Origin: Pseudovibrio exalbescens | Lineage (GTDB): Bacteria > Pseudomonadota > Alphaproteobacteria > Rhizobiales > Stappiaceae | Direction: 5' to 3' | Assembly: GCF_028737195.1 (NCBI RefSeq) | Contig: NZ_JAQZAJ010000004.1 | Coordinates: forward strand, 62,001 to 126,000 | DNA: 64,000 nt | Part shown: in pieces, positions 8,722 through 16,645 of the stretch | Layout: every line of letters begins with the position of its first letter | How positions within the stretch are numbered: position 1 is the stretch's first letter | Position numbers and translations under genes: made by a program | The notes under the pieces: generated by a model | The model's database searches: none | The model's input: only the letters and a program-made list of their open reading frames with translations | What the model was told of the DNA's origin: nothing

Positions 8722-9705
8722 ATGTTCCGCAAGACACATCTTCTCGGCGCGCTTCTGACCTCAGTCGTGATGGTTGGCGCGACTACCGCTGACGCAAAGA
8801 CGCTGCGTGTAAGCCACAACCTGCCTACAGAGAACCCTGCTCACATTTCTCTCGAGTACATGGCTGACCTGGTCGAAGAAAAGACCGACGGCGCACTGAA
8901 GATGCGCATCTTCCCTAACGCCCAGCTCGGCACTCAGCGTGAGTCCGTTGAACTGGTGCAGAACGGCCTTCTCGACATGGCTCGTTCCAACGCTGCTGAA
9001 ATGGAAGCTTTCGAGCCTACATACGGCGTCATGAACCTGCCTTACATCTTCGAGTCCGAGCCACACTACTTTGACGTTCTGATGTCTGACGTTGCCGATG
9101 AAATCTTCATGGCATCCAAGGACAAGGGCTTCATCGGCCTGGCATTCATGGTGGATGGTTCCCGTTCGTTCTATGCGAACAAGGAAATCAGAACACCTGC
9201 AGATCTGAAGGGCATGAAGATCCGCGTGCAGCCTTCCCCATCCGCTATTCAGATGGTTGAACTGCTCGGTGGTGCACCTACACCAATCGCATTTGGTGAG
9301 CTGTACTCCGCACTGCAGCAGGGCGTCGTAGATGGTGCTGAAAACAACCCGCAGGCTCTGGTTGACGTACGTCACGGTGAAGTAGCTAAAGTCTACTCTC
9401 AGGACGAACACACCATGATCCCAGGTGTTCTGATGATCTCCTCTCAGGTTTGGGACACTCTGCCTGAAGATCAGCAGGCAGCACTGCAGGAAGCTGGTAA
9501 GGAAATGATGGCTTACCACCGCGACATCTACAACGAGCAGACCAAGAAGATGGCGCAGATCGCTCAGGACGAGCTGGGTGTGAAGTTCATCGAAGTTGAA
9601 AAGGGTCCGTTCATTGAAGCAGTTCTGCCAATGCACGAAGAGCTGGCTGCAAAGTCTGATCAGCTTGCAGACCTGATCGAACGCATCAAGGGCATGGCCA
9701 AGTAA
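8722..9705 (+). CDS. dctP: TRAP transporter solute-binding protein DctP, copy 2
   Basis: 327-aa periplasmic receptor, closely related to copy 1 across its whole length (LRVSHNLPTENPAHISLEY, GLLDMARSNAAEMEAFEP, GSRSFYAN, KIRVQPSPSAIQMVELLGG, HGEVAKVYSQDEHTMIPGV). Signal peptide about residues 1-25 with cleavage after TTADA. Compared with copy 1, the third codon positions are strongly biased to C/G-ending and a narrow codon set (CTG, GAC, AAG, ATC), as in highly expressed genes. It is followed by a rho-independent terminator. Likely the main, abundant receptor for the dctQM transporter. Whether the copies bind different uronates cannot be read from sequence. Confidence 0.93.
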   Translation: MFRKTHLLGALLTSVVMVGATTADAKTLRVSHNLPTENPAHISLEYMADLVEEKTDGALKMRIFPNAQLGTQRESVELVQNGLLDMARSNAAEMEAFEPTYGVMNLPYIFESEPHYFDVLMSDVADEIFMASKDKGFIGLAFMVDGSRSFYANKEIRTPADLKGMKIRVQPSPSAIQMVELLGGAPTPIAFGELYSALQQGVVDGAENNPQALVDVRHGEVAKVYSQDEHTMIPGVLMISSQVWDTLPEDQQAALQEAGKEMMAYHRDIYNEQTKKMAQIAQDELGVKFIEVEKGPFIEAVLPMHEELAAKSDQLADLIERIKGMAK

Positions 9706-9738
9706 GACCCCTCGGGTTTACTGAGCTGAGTTTTAAGA

Positions 9739-9766
9739 AGGCGCCTCATCCGGGGCGCCTTTTTGC
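9739..9766 (+). terminator. Rho-independent terminator after dctP copy 2
   Basis: Stem AGGCGCC (9739-9745) / GGCGCCT (9754-9760) followed by a T-run; 33 bp after the stop codon. Confidence 0.85.
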
Positions 9767-9773
9767 TTTTGGG

Positions 9774-10144
9774 TCAACCTGGAAAGAGCTTGATGTACGC
9801 CGAGCACAATCTGCTGGCGAGACTGTTTGAGCCTTGCTCGAAAAATGCCTTGCGGTCGGTCAGGTACTTTTCAACTTGCGCCTCATTCCAGAACAGAGAA
9901 ACCACTGCCAACTCGGTTTTGTGCTTGGCGCTCTTGAGGGAGGCTTCGGCCCTCCGCTTTCCAAAGGGCTGCGGTTCCTCATGAAGCATACCCACGCGCG
10001 CGCCGCCATAGCTGAAGGCCTCATAGCTCGGTGCCTCGCCCTGCCACGGGAGAGTGTGCCGACTTCCGGAGAGTGCCAGTTCTGTAACCCGGATACGCTT
10101 GTAGTGATGGATCTTCCTTGAACTGGTTTCTTTGATCACATCCT
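9774..10144 (-). pseudogene. Detached C-terminal part of the glycosyltransferase at 10136
   Basis: Deleting one copy of the 11-bp repeat at 10145-10174 joins this frame exactly to the upstream gene (…SRFTA|EDVIKETSSRK…), adding 123 codons and ending at a TAA-type stop at 9774, just before the terminator region. The segment contains EDVIKETSSRKIHHYKRIR and VVSLFWNEAQVEKYLTDRK and is free of internal stops. As the sequence stands it is out of frame and untranslated unless the repeat slips. Confidence is that it is part of the ancestral reading frame. Confidence 0.75.
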
Positions 10145-12016
10145 CTGCTGTAAATCTGCTGTAAATCTGCTGTACCGTTGGTACAGGAACCATGCGCACA
10201 GTTTTTCGAGGTCTGGCTGGTTCGGTGGCGCAGGTCTGTTGCTCGCCAGGACGAATGCATGTTGCGTGGAAGATGCAACGAGCGCGTTTGGAACAAGGTT
10301 GTAGAAGGCGTTTCCGATAGTGATGGTGGGCTTGCCGTGTAACAGCGCCAGCAAACCTACGCCCGAGTTGTAACAGATCACAGCCTGAGCCAGCTCCAGA
10401 AGGCAGTGAATGTTGTCTTCCTGATCCGCCCAAACGACGTTGGGTGCCTCGAACCGAGTACTTTGTTTAGACAAGGGGTGAGGCTTGATGACAAATGTTG
10501 TGTCTTTATGCCGATTGCAAAGCTGGGGCAGTTGGTCAAGGAAACTCTGATAGCTCTCAAAACCTTCGTTGAAAAGCGTAACTGCAGTGTCGTCTTCCAG
10601 TTGAAGTGGGATGAAGCAAGTGGGTTTTCCTTTCCAAGTGCGTGGCGGATACTTGGAAAGGGTCGCCGCATAAGGTGCGTTCGCCTCCAAAGTGTCTGCT
10701 CCCTTTCGAAGTTGAGCCATGTACTGCTTCGCGCCACTCTGGTGTTCCGGCGTTGCTTCGTAAGCTTTAAAGCGGGCCTTGGAGAAATCTTCTGATGCAT
10801 AGCAAATGTCGTCAGCGTAGTAGATTGTGCTTGGAAGCGCACCTCTTTCGATCACCAACGTTTCAAGGCCAAGTTGTTTTGCAAGGTCAAACAACGGTTT
10901 GGCTCTCGAATGGCTTTTCATGTAGGGATTGTAGATTGCCAGCGCGTCGATAGCGCGGCTCTTGATAAGCTTGGTCGCCCATTTCAAGCTTGTGTCACTA
11001 AAGTCACCCATGGTGATCAACTTGTAGCCAGCGCTTTTGAGCGGCAGGTGGTACTCATAGTGGGCTGGATCCTTGATGATGCAAAGCACCGAGGGCTTGT
11101 ATGAGGTGGGAAGGAAGTCCTGCTCCAAGAGCTTTCGGCGATCCTGCAGGTAAGGTTCCATCACACGAGTGAGATTGTCGCGCTTCCAGTCATTCTGTCG
11201 AAACCATTGATCTGATTTATTTCTATCGTGCCAAAGGTGAAATGCCTTTAGGCCGCTGAGTTCTGCGGGAAGGCTCAGGACCTCAAGCATCCTGCGGTAT
11301 CCCCTGTAAGCGCGCGTATGGAAAAAGCGCCCCTTTGTTGGACCATAGCCATGAAAGCCCGGTTCATTTGCAAGAGGGATGTCGCCTGTTAACAGCATGG
11401 CACGCAACAGAAAGTCGAAGTCTTCAGAGCCGTGGCCGCGAAAGATCGCGTTCCATCCGCCCACCAGCTTCAGGTAGTCCTTATGGATCAAAAAGATGTT
11501 TGAATAGGGTGCAACGAACTCGAATGAACCGCCGAACTTTTCAAAGAGGCCGTTGAACGCCAGTTTGTTCAAGAATGCATCACTATCTTCGGCTTTATCA
11601 AAGGCCTCTGTCGTTGCCTTTGATAAATGATAGGCAGGCAAGTTGATGATGCGGTCCATGTTTTCGCAAAGGTGAAGATCCTTCGAAAGCCCTTGCAGGC
11701 GTTCAAAGCTATTGCGGAACAAAAAGAAGTCCGGGTCGGTAAAAAAGATCAATGGAGTCTTTACGTGCTCGACGGCAGCATTTCGAGCCTGCGCCAAAGA
11801 AAAGACGCCATGATCCGGAACATGAACATATTGGAAATCATGCTCCTTGCAGATGTCTTGGATCGTTGTAGCGAACTGCTCTTCAGAACCGAAATCTACA
11901 ACAATGACCGGCGGTAAAGCGGTGTAATAGCGTCCAATTCTGCGCAGCCGCTCTGCGACCCAGGGGTTCCCATCATGCAGGCGCACAGCGGTCACTAAAG
12001 TAAAGTCGAAAAGCAT
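10136..12016 (-). CDS. Two-domain polysaccharide glycosyltransferase (GT-A plus capsule-synthesis-like), 3'-frameshifted
   Basis: 626-aa product as read. The N-terminal half (about 1-270) looks like a GT-A glycosyltransferase: VIVVDFGS, the DxD-like TDPDFFLF, and the acceptor/metal-side motif GHGSEDFDFLLR. The C-terminal half (about 315-620) resembles the capsule polysaccharide synthesis/export GT-B fold: FVIKPHPLSKQ then AVICYNSGVGLLALLHGKPTITIG. Role by family: transfer of sugars to a surface polysaccharide; donor unknown. The frame ends abruptly in QRYSRFTADLQQRM within an 11-bp tandem duplication; removal of one unit restores 123 more codons (total about 743 aa). No neighbouring capsule genes are present. 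It may be a phase-variable gene, a fresh mutation or an assembly artefact. Confidence 0.72.
   Translation of the reverse strand: MLFDFTLVTAVRLHDGNPWVAERLRRIGRYYTALPPVIVVDFGSEEQFATTIQDICKEHDFQYVHVPDHGVFSLAQARNAAVEHVKTPLIFFTDPDFFLFRNSFERLQGLSKDLHLCENMDRIINLPAYHLSKATTEAFDKAEDSDAFLNKLAFNGLFEKFGGSFEFVAPYSNIFLIHKDYLKLVGGWNAIFRGHGSEDFDFLLRAMLLTGDIPLANEPGFHGYGPTKGRFFHTRAYRGYRRMLEVLSLPAELSGLKAFHLWHDRNKSDQWFRQNDWKRDNLTRVMEPYLQDRRKLLEQDFLPTSYKPSVLCIIKDPAHYEYHLPLKSAGYKLITMGDFSDTSLKWATKLIKSRAIDALAIYNPYMKSHSRAKPLFDLAKQLGLETLVIERGALPSTIYYADDICYASEDFSKARFKAYEATPEHQSGAKQYMAQLRKGADTLEANAPYAATLSKYPPRTWKGKPTCFIPLQLEDDTAVTLFNEGFESYQSFLDQLPQLCNRHKDTTFVIKPHPLSKQSTRFEAPNVVWADQEDNIHCLLELAQAVICYNSGVGLLALLHGKPTITIGNAFYNLVPNALVASSTQHAFVLASNRPAPPNQPDLEKLCAWFLYQRYSRFTADLQQRM
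10145..10174 (-). repeat. 11-bp tandem repeat causing frameshift
   Basis: Unit ctgctgtaaat occurs at 10145-10155 and 10156-10166, then a partial third copy 10167-10174 (2.7 copies). Eleven is not a multiple of three, so gain or loss of one unit changes the reading frame of the glycosyltransferase. Confidence 0.9.
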
Positions 12017-12281
12017 GTGATGGCACCAAGTCGTGAATAAACCTGATGCAAGTATTAGTCGGATTCACAGACGCCGACTTCTGGGTGAAATGGCCCGCAG
12101 CGTGGCACTAGGCGTAATTGACTAATGGCACTGAGGGAGAGAAAAATCGGTGCCGGTGCCCCTCGCTGATGGTCTTGTTAACCTCAGCAGCAGGAGGGTG
12201 ATCATATCCGTTGACCTTAGGGAATGACCCATTAAGCTCCAAAGAAAACGAGTGCGCCAAGCGCCCTTCTCGGAGCCTGTC

Positions 12282-13178
12282 ATGTCCAAGACCTCACCAA
12301 ACAGCCGCCCTGTGATTACTCAAGAGATGATCAAGGCTTATGACGAGTACACTCATCTTACTTTGGACCGGCGTGGTTTCATGAGGCAGTTGAACAAGCT
12401 CGCCGGTTCCAGCGCAGCTGCTGCAGCCATTGTGCCTTTGCTACAGGCTAACGGGGCTCGGGCTGCTCTCGTTGCACCGGACGACAGTCGCATATCGAGT
12501 GAGACAGTGCGCTTTCAGGGGGCAACAAGCAAGGTTGAGGGCTACCTCGTGCGCCCGGCAGGCAACACGGACAAGCTGCCCGCCATTCTCGTGGTGCATG
12601 AAAACCGAGGTTTGAATGAGCACCTGAGAGATGTCGCCCGCCGCCTTGCGATCGCGGGCTACATGGCAATGGCGGTAGACTTCCTCTCTCCTGTTGGCGG
12701 CACGCCGGACGACGAGGATGAAGCCCGGCAAAAGATCCGTGCTCTTGACGCGCAGCAGACCCTGCAAAATGCAGAGGAAGCCGTGGCCTATCTCGGCATC
12801 AGAGCGGACAGCACAGGCGCGGTTGGGGCTATTGGTTTTTGCTGGGGTGGCTATCTGGTGAACAATCTCGCCGTGGTTTCGCCGGAGCTTAAAGCAGCGG
12901 TCTCCTATTATGGCAGGCAACCAGACACAACACTGGTGCCGCAGATCTCCGCCGCGCTCTTGCTGCACTACGCAGGGCTCGACGACCGCATTAACGCGGG
13001 CATTGAGGACTTCCGCAGTGCGTTGACCGATCACGGCAAGGACTTCACCATTTACATGTATGAGGGCGTCAACCATGCCTTCAACAACGACACTTCTGAG
13101 GCGCGGTATGATGAGAAGGCCGCAGAGTTGGCATGGAAGCGCACATTGGCGTTTTTCAAGGAGAAGCTGCAGTCCTAA
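12282..13178 (+). CDS. Dienelactone hydrolase family protein, secreted (Tat-like signal)
   Basis: 298-aa alpha/beta hydrolase of the carboxymethylenebutenolidase group. The N-terminus has a twin-arginine-like stretch DRRGFMRQLNKLAGSSAAAA (about 27-46), then the mature domain. Catalytic elements: the Cys nucleophile in GFCWGG (GxCxG), an Asp near HYAGLDDRI, and His in GVNHAF. The glutamate expected upstream is in VVHENRGL. Start ATG at 12282 is preferred (ggag upstream) over a GTG at 12252. Family members hydrolyse dienelactone in chlorocatechol breakdown, but most secreted homologues have unknown substrates. It stands alone, with long flanking spacers, convergent with the fasciclin gene. Confidence 0.86.
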   Translation: MSKTSPNSRPVITQEMIKAYDEYTHLTLDRRGFMRQLNKLAGSSAAAAAIVPLLQANGARAALVAPDDSRISSETVRFQGATSKVEGYLVRPAGNTDKLPAILVVHENRGLNEHLRDVARRLAIAGYMAMAVDFLSPVGGTPDDEDEARQKIRALDAQQTLQNAEEAVAYLGIRADSTGAVGAIGFCWGGYLVNNLAVVSPELKAAVSYYGRQPDTTLVPQISAALLLHYAGLDDRINAGIEDFRSALTDHGKDFTIYMYEGVNHAFNNDTSEARYDEKAAELAWKRTLAFFKEKLQS

Positions 13179-13271
13179 AGGTTGCGGTCCTAGAGTATCA
13201 AGGCTTTGCCGACTTTCGTCTAACTAAACCAAGGCCTTGTCGAAGTGCTGTAGAGGCCAGAGCGAAAACGC

Positions 13272-13301
13272 AAAAAAAGCCAGCCGCAGTTAGCGGCTGG
13301 C
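13272..13301 (-). terminator. Rho-independent terminator of the fasciclin gene
   Basis: Stem GCCAGCCGC (13279-13287) / GCGGCTGGC (13293-13301) with a 7-nt A-run at 13272-13278, i.e. a U-run on the minus-strand transcript. Confidence 0.88.
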
Positions 13302-13328
13302 CGGATCGTTCCGGCTTGAGCCCGACCT

Positions 13329-13802
13329 TTATTTCGGCAAGATCACCTTGTCGATGACGTGGATGACACCGTTATCCGCTTCGATATCTGCGGAAACGAC
13401 CTTCGCATCGTTCACCATTGGACCGTTGTCCAAATCGATGGTGATATCACTACCCTGCACGGTCGTTGCCGTCATATCGTCCTGTAGATCGGAGGACATA
13501 ACCTTCCCAGCCACGACGTGGTAGGTCAGCACGGCGACAAGCTGATCTTTGTTTTCTGGCTGAAGCAAGCTTTCTACGGTGCCATCTGGCAACGCGGCAA
13601 ATGCTTCATCGGTTGGGGCAAACACAGTGAAGGGGCCCGGACCGGACAGGGTTTCTACCAGACCGGCGGCCGTTGCAGCGGCGAGCAGAGTGTTAAACTG
13701 ACCAGCGCTCTTGGCAGTGTCAACGATGTTGGCAGCAAGGGCGGTGGATGCAACAGAAGCAGAAAGCAGTGCGGCGGCTGCGGTGACCTTTAGAAACTTC
13801 AT
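13329..13802 (-). CDS. Secreted fasciclin-domain (FAS1) protein
   Basis: 157-aa single FAS1 domain protein with signal peptide (about 1-23, ending STALAA). Conserved H1 region [26 protein letters not shown]-type core and the H2-like [13 protein letters not shown] end are present, plus the YH pair in [13 protein letters not shown]1 domains mediate adhesion or small-molecule binding at the cell surface or in the periplasm; in bacteria the role is often unknown. The start at 13802 has a good ribosome-binding site (ggagg); five residues further upstream are unlikely. Monocistronic, with its own terminator. Confidence 0.92.
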   Translation of the reverse strand: MKFLKVTAAAALLSASVASTALAANIVDTAKSAGQFNTLLAAATAAGLVETLSGPGPFTVFAPTDEAFAALPDGTVESLLQPENKDQLVAVLTYHVVAGKVMSSDLQDDMTATTVQGSDITIDLDNGPMVNDAKVVSADIEADNGVIHVIDKVILPK

Positions 13803-14047
13803 GGGGCTAACCTCCAAGTGGTTATGTAATTGACGTGACCCTCTACGACAGGTTTGCTCGGTATGGTTTTAAAAATCGGTGTGGAGGCTGGTCACAAGTT
13901 TGTGCTTAAATGCCGCTGCGATTTGAATGATCTAGACGCTTTCTTGCTTCGTAATGAAGGCCTTTCTCATCACGTCAAGGCCCTATTGAAAACGACTGGT
14001 TAACCCTGCTGGCATGACATCGGTCACAAGCGGGTGCCTTTTCTCGT

Positions 14048-14077
14048 CCCTCCAGATGCCAACAAAAATCTGGAGGG
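14048..14077 (+). promoter_or_regulatory. Perfect hairpin covering a ribosome-binding site
   Basis: CCCTCCAGAT (14048-14057), 10-nt loop, ATCTGGAGGG (14068-14077). The right arm contains the Shine-Dalgarno ggaggg for the ATG at 14082, so the hairpin would block translation when formed. No U-run follows, so it is not a terminator. Confidence 0.7.
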
Positions 14078-14081
14078 CCCC

Positions 14082-14591
14082 ATGGGTAATTTTATTGTGG
14101 TAGTTGCAAATGACCCAAGCATCATTGGTGCAGCGACCGAAACACTTGGCATGTCACACAAGCCGCGGGCTGAAGCCGTTTACTCCTACAAGGTGCACAG
14201 CGAAAAGGGCTACGCCATTTATGATCCGGAAAATGGACAGTGGCTCCCCATGGAGAGCCCGCCCCAAATGACCACTGACATGGATCAGTGCATTGCGTTT
14301 GCTGGCTACGGAGATGGCCATGAGATTGGTCGGCCCAATGCGTCAGTGCCCGGCCCGAACCTTCAGCCGCATCATGTGGCGAGCATGCTCATGGATATGG
14401 GCTACCGGAAGAACAAAGTGATTTTGTCTGTGTGCGGTGAAAAGGCCGCCGACACGCGGTTTGCGCATAACTTGGCCGAAGATCTTGAGCGTCGCACGTC
14501 ACACCATGGCACGATCTACACCCCAAGTGCGGCCCTGTCGCCCGGCGCGGATCCGTTGGTGCACTACAACTTCAAAGGCGTAGAGTACTAA
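14082..14591 (+). CDS. Unknown protein, possible caspase-like (clan CD) fold
   Basis: 169-aa soluble protein I do not recognise. Start ATG 14082 follows ggaggg; a GTG at 14034 would put the hairpin inside the gene. The order of elements, a beta-strand ending IAFAGYGDGHE (His80), a helix LQPHHVASMLMDMG, then strand KVILSVCGE (Cys118) and helix ADTRFAHNLAEDLERR, is reminiscent of caspase-like domains in which a His and a Cys follow two adjacent strands. The His is not followed by Gly as in the classic motif, so this is only a suggestion. There is no signal peptide. It is monocistronic and convergent with pdxY through a shared terminator. Confidence 0.6.
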   Translation: MGNFIVVVANDPSIIGAATETLGMSHKPRAEAVYSYKVHSEKGYAIYDPENGQWLPMESPPQMTTDMDQCIAFAGYGDGHEIGRPNASVPGPNLQPHHVASMLMDMGYRKNKVILSVCGEKAADTRFAHNLAEDLERRTSHHGTIYTPSAALSPGADPLVHYNFKGVEY

Positions 14592-14592
14592 C

Positions 14593-14629
14593 AAAAAGGC
14601 GGGCAGGAAAGCGCTCCCCTGCCCGCCTT
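14593..14629. terminator. Bidirectional terminator between the unknown gene and pdxY
   Basis: Stem GGCGGGCAG (14598-14606) / CTGCCCGCC (14619-14627), A5 on the left and a weak T pair on the right; strongest for the minus-strand pdxY transcript. Confidence 0.75.
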
Positions 14630-14652
14630 GCGTCATGTGCCGTTTGGCTGGA

Positions 14653-15510
14653 TCAGGCGACCTTCTCAGCCTTGAACAAGGTGTCAGGCTCAAGCAGCTT
14701 GAAGCCGGTTTTGACAATCTGCAGCTCGCGGGTGCCTTCTTCCAAGGTGGTTTTGAGCACCTGATAGAGCGCGGACACAGTGCGGCTCAGCGCTTCATCC
14801 GGGCTGTAGCCGCGCAACGTATTGCCCAGAAACAGAGAGCTCAACATGTCGCCAGCGCCGTTTGGCGCGATTGGCAATGGAAGGATTGGTGTCTTCACCA
14901 TCCAAGCACCCTCGCCGGAAACAACCAGAACGTTGATGCTGTCGTCTGCGGTTTCTTCAACCAGCAGGGACGAAACAACCACAACCTTTGGCCCGCGTGC
15001 GCGCAGCGCGTGGGCTGCTTCCAGAGCATCTGCCAAGGTCTTCACGGTGCGTCCTGAAGCCAGTTCAAGCTCGAACAGGTTTGGCGTGATGATATCGGCT
15101 TGCGGGATGGCTTTGTTGATGATCAGGTCAGGGATGCCTTCCTGAACAAAGATGCCTCGGCCCACATCCCCCATCACGGGATCGCAGCAGTAAATTGCTT
15201 CTGGGCTCACGGCCCGCACGCGCGATACGGTGTCAACGACCGCTTCCACGATCGGTGCGCCGCCCATGTAACCGGAGAGAATGGCATCACATTTTGGCAG
15301 CGCTCCACGCGCTTCAATGCCATCAACGAGTTCGCGGATCATTTCACCATCAAACACGCGTCCGGTCCATGCGCCGTAGCCCGTGTGGTTGGAGAACTGA
15401 ACCGTATGAATTGGCCAGGTGTCTTGCCCCATCAGCTGGAGCGGGAACACCGCAGCGGCATTTCCAACATGGCCAAAAGCCACGTGAGATTGGATCGACA
15501 GAATGCTCAT
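14653..15510 (-). CDS. pdxY: Pyridoxal kinase PdxY
   Basis: 285-aa ribokinase-superfamily enzyme phosphorylating pyridoxal in the vitamin B6 salvage pathway. N-terminus MSILSIQSHVAFGHVGNAAA with the substrate loop, then GYMGG, DPVMGDVGRGIF and the ATP/anion-hole motif APNGAGDMLSSLFLG, where the catalytic Asp lies in GAGD. Length agrees with PdxY (about 287 aa). Its upstream region contains two AGATATCT palindromes that resemble the half-sites in front of the adjacent LysR gene. It ends in a bidirectional terminator. Confidence 0.93.
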   Translation of the reverse strand: MSILSIQSHVAFGHVGNAAAVFPLQLMGQDTWPIHTVQFSNHTGYGAWTGRVFDGEMIRELVDGIEARGALPKCDAILSGYMGGAPIVEAVVDTVSRVRAVSPEAIYCCDPVMGDVGRGIFVQEGIPDLIINKAIPQADIITPNLFELELASGRTVKTLADALEAAHALRARGPKVVVVSSLLVEETADDSINVLVVSGEGAWMVKTPILPLPIAPNGAGDMLSSLFLGNTLRGYSPDEALSRTVSALYQVLKTTLEEGTRELQIVKTGFKLLEPDTLFKAEKVA

Positions 15511-15562
15511 AGACAGCCCCTTCTTAGTCGTGAGCTTCTCGAGAATGGGAGAAGTATCTCTG

Positions 15563-15611
15563 AGATATCTTTGTCCTAGCCGCTTTACCCCCTAAAAACC
15601 AGCAGATATCT
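15563..15611. promoter_or_regulatory. Paired AGATATCT palindromes upstream of pdxY
   Basis: AGATATCT occurs at 15563-15570 and 15604-15611, 41 bp apart (about four helical turns), within a larger inverted arrangement (tgAGATATCT … AGATATCTctca). The half AGATAT also forms the arms of the repeat upstream of the LysR gene at 16531. Candidate binding sites of that LysR protein. Confidence 0.45.
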
Positions 15612-15632
15612 CTCAGTGCAAATACCGCGATT

Positions 15633-16529
15633 TTAGAGTTCTCCAAAGGTTTTTGTGATCAATCGGCGCAGCCACCGGTGGGCGGGATCGGTGCGGTAGC
15701 GGCTATGCCAGGCCAGCTCGACCGGAAACCGTCCAAGGTCCACCGGCGGGGCGACAATCTTCAGTCTCGGATCGCTCTTGAGTCGCTCGCATACCCGGTC
15801 CGGCAGGGTCGCGCAGTAATCCGTTGCCGCAATGAGATCTGGCACGGACAGAAAGTGGGTAAGGGACGCCGCAAGGTCGCGGTGCAATCCCTCCCGCTCC
15901 AGCACTTGAAACAACCCTGCTTTCAATGTGCCGGGCGGAAGCACGTTCACATGCTTGAGGTTCTCATAGTGTTGCTTGGTCAGCCTGTCTCCTATGCCCG
16001 GCAGGTCTGCCCGCACAACGCAATGGAGGCCATCCTCAAACAAGCGGTGCACCACCAGATTGTCCGGCGGGTCTACCATCCGTCCCAAGGCAAAAGCCGT
16101 GTCTCCGGACATCAAGCCACTTTCGGATATGCTGGCTCCGAAAGGAATGACCCGGATCGAGATGTGTGGTGCCAGCTCTCTGAGGCGGGCCATGAGGTCG
16201 GGTATCAGGATGAATTCAACGTAGCTGTTGGCCGCGATAACGAAATGCCGGTGGGCGCTGAGTGGGTCGAAGTCCTGCTGCGCTTGTACTACGCCATCAA
16301 TCTGGCGCAGTGCCTCAGCGATGACAGGACCAATGGTCTCCGCCTTCTCTGTTGGCCGCATGCCATAACGCTCGCGAACGAACAGTGGGTCCTGAAGAAG
16401 CTCGCGCAGGCGTGCCAAACTGTTGCTGAGCGCTGGTTGCGTGATCCCAAGTCGTTCCGCAGCACGGCTCACGCTGCGCTCCTCAAGCAGAGTAACGAAT
16501 GTTCTCATGGCGTTCAGGTCATATCGCAT
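15633..16529 (-). CDS. LysR family transcriptional regulator
   Basis: 298 aa. N-terminal winged helix-turn-helix (about 4-62: MRTFVTLLEERSVSRAAERL, TQPALSNSLARLRELL) followed by a periplasmic-binding-protein-like effector domain. It is divergent from the DJ-1/PfpI gene at 16646 and lies just upstream of pdxY on the same strand (122-bp gap). The 116-bp divergent region contains AGATATTC-N7-GAATATCT, a T-N11-A type LysR box. Related half-sites precede pdxY, so it may control both. Confidence 0.92.
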   Translation of the reverse strand: MRYDLNAMRTFVTLLEERSVSRAAERLGITQPALSNSLARLRELLQDPLFVRERYGMRPTEKAETIGPVIAEALRQIDGVVQAQQDFDPLSAHRHFVIAANSYVEFILIPDLMARLRELAPHISIRVIPFGASISESGLMSGDTAFALGRMVDPPDNLVVHRLFEDGLHCVVRADLPGIGDRLTKQHYENLKHVNVLPPGTLKAGLFQVLEREGLHRDLAASLTHFLSVPDLIAATDYCATLPDRVCERLKSDPRLKIVAPPVDLGRFPVELAWHSRYRTDPAHRWLRRLITKTFGEL

Positions 16530-16530
16530 A

Positions 16531-16553
16531 AGATATTCCTATCATGAATATCT
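16531..16553. promoter_or_regulatory. LysR-type box AGATATTC-N7-GAATATCT
   Basis: Perfect 8-bp arms with 7-bp spacer, immediately upstream of the LysR gene and 93 bp before the DJ-1 family start. Fits the inverted-repeat T-N11-A pattern of LysR operators in divergent promoters. Confidence 0.65.
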
Positions 16554-16645
16554 AGAATAAGCAGGATAAATTTGAGAAATACAAAGGGCGGGCTTATCTC
16601 CACTTACAGAACACGCTCACCCGCACCTATTTAAGGAGATACCCC

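Noticed and set aside
8761-9636. 291-aa antisense frame over dctP copy 2
   Set aside because: Arises from the strong codon bias of dctP; no independent coding evidence.
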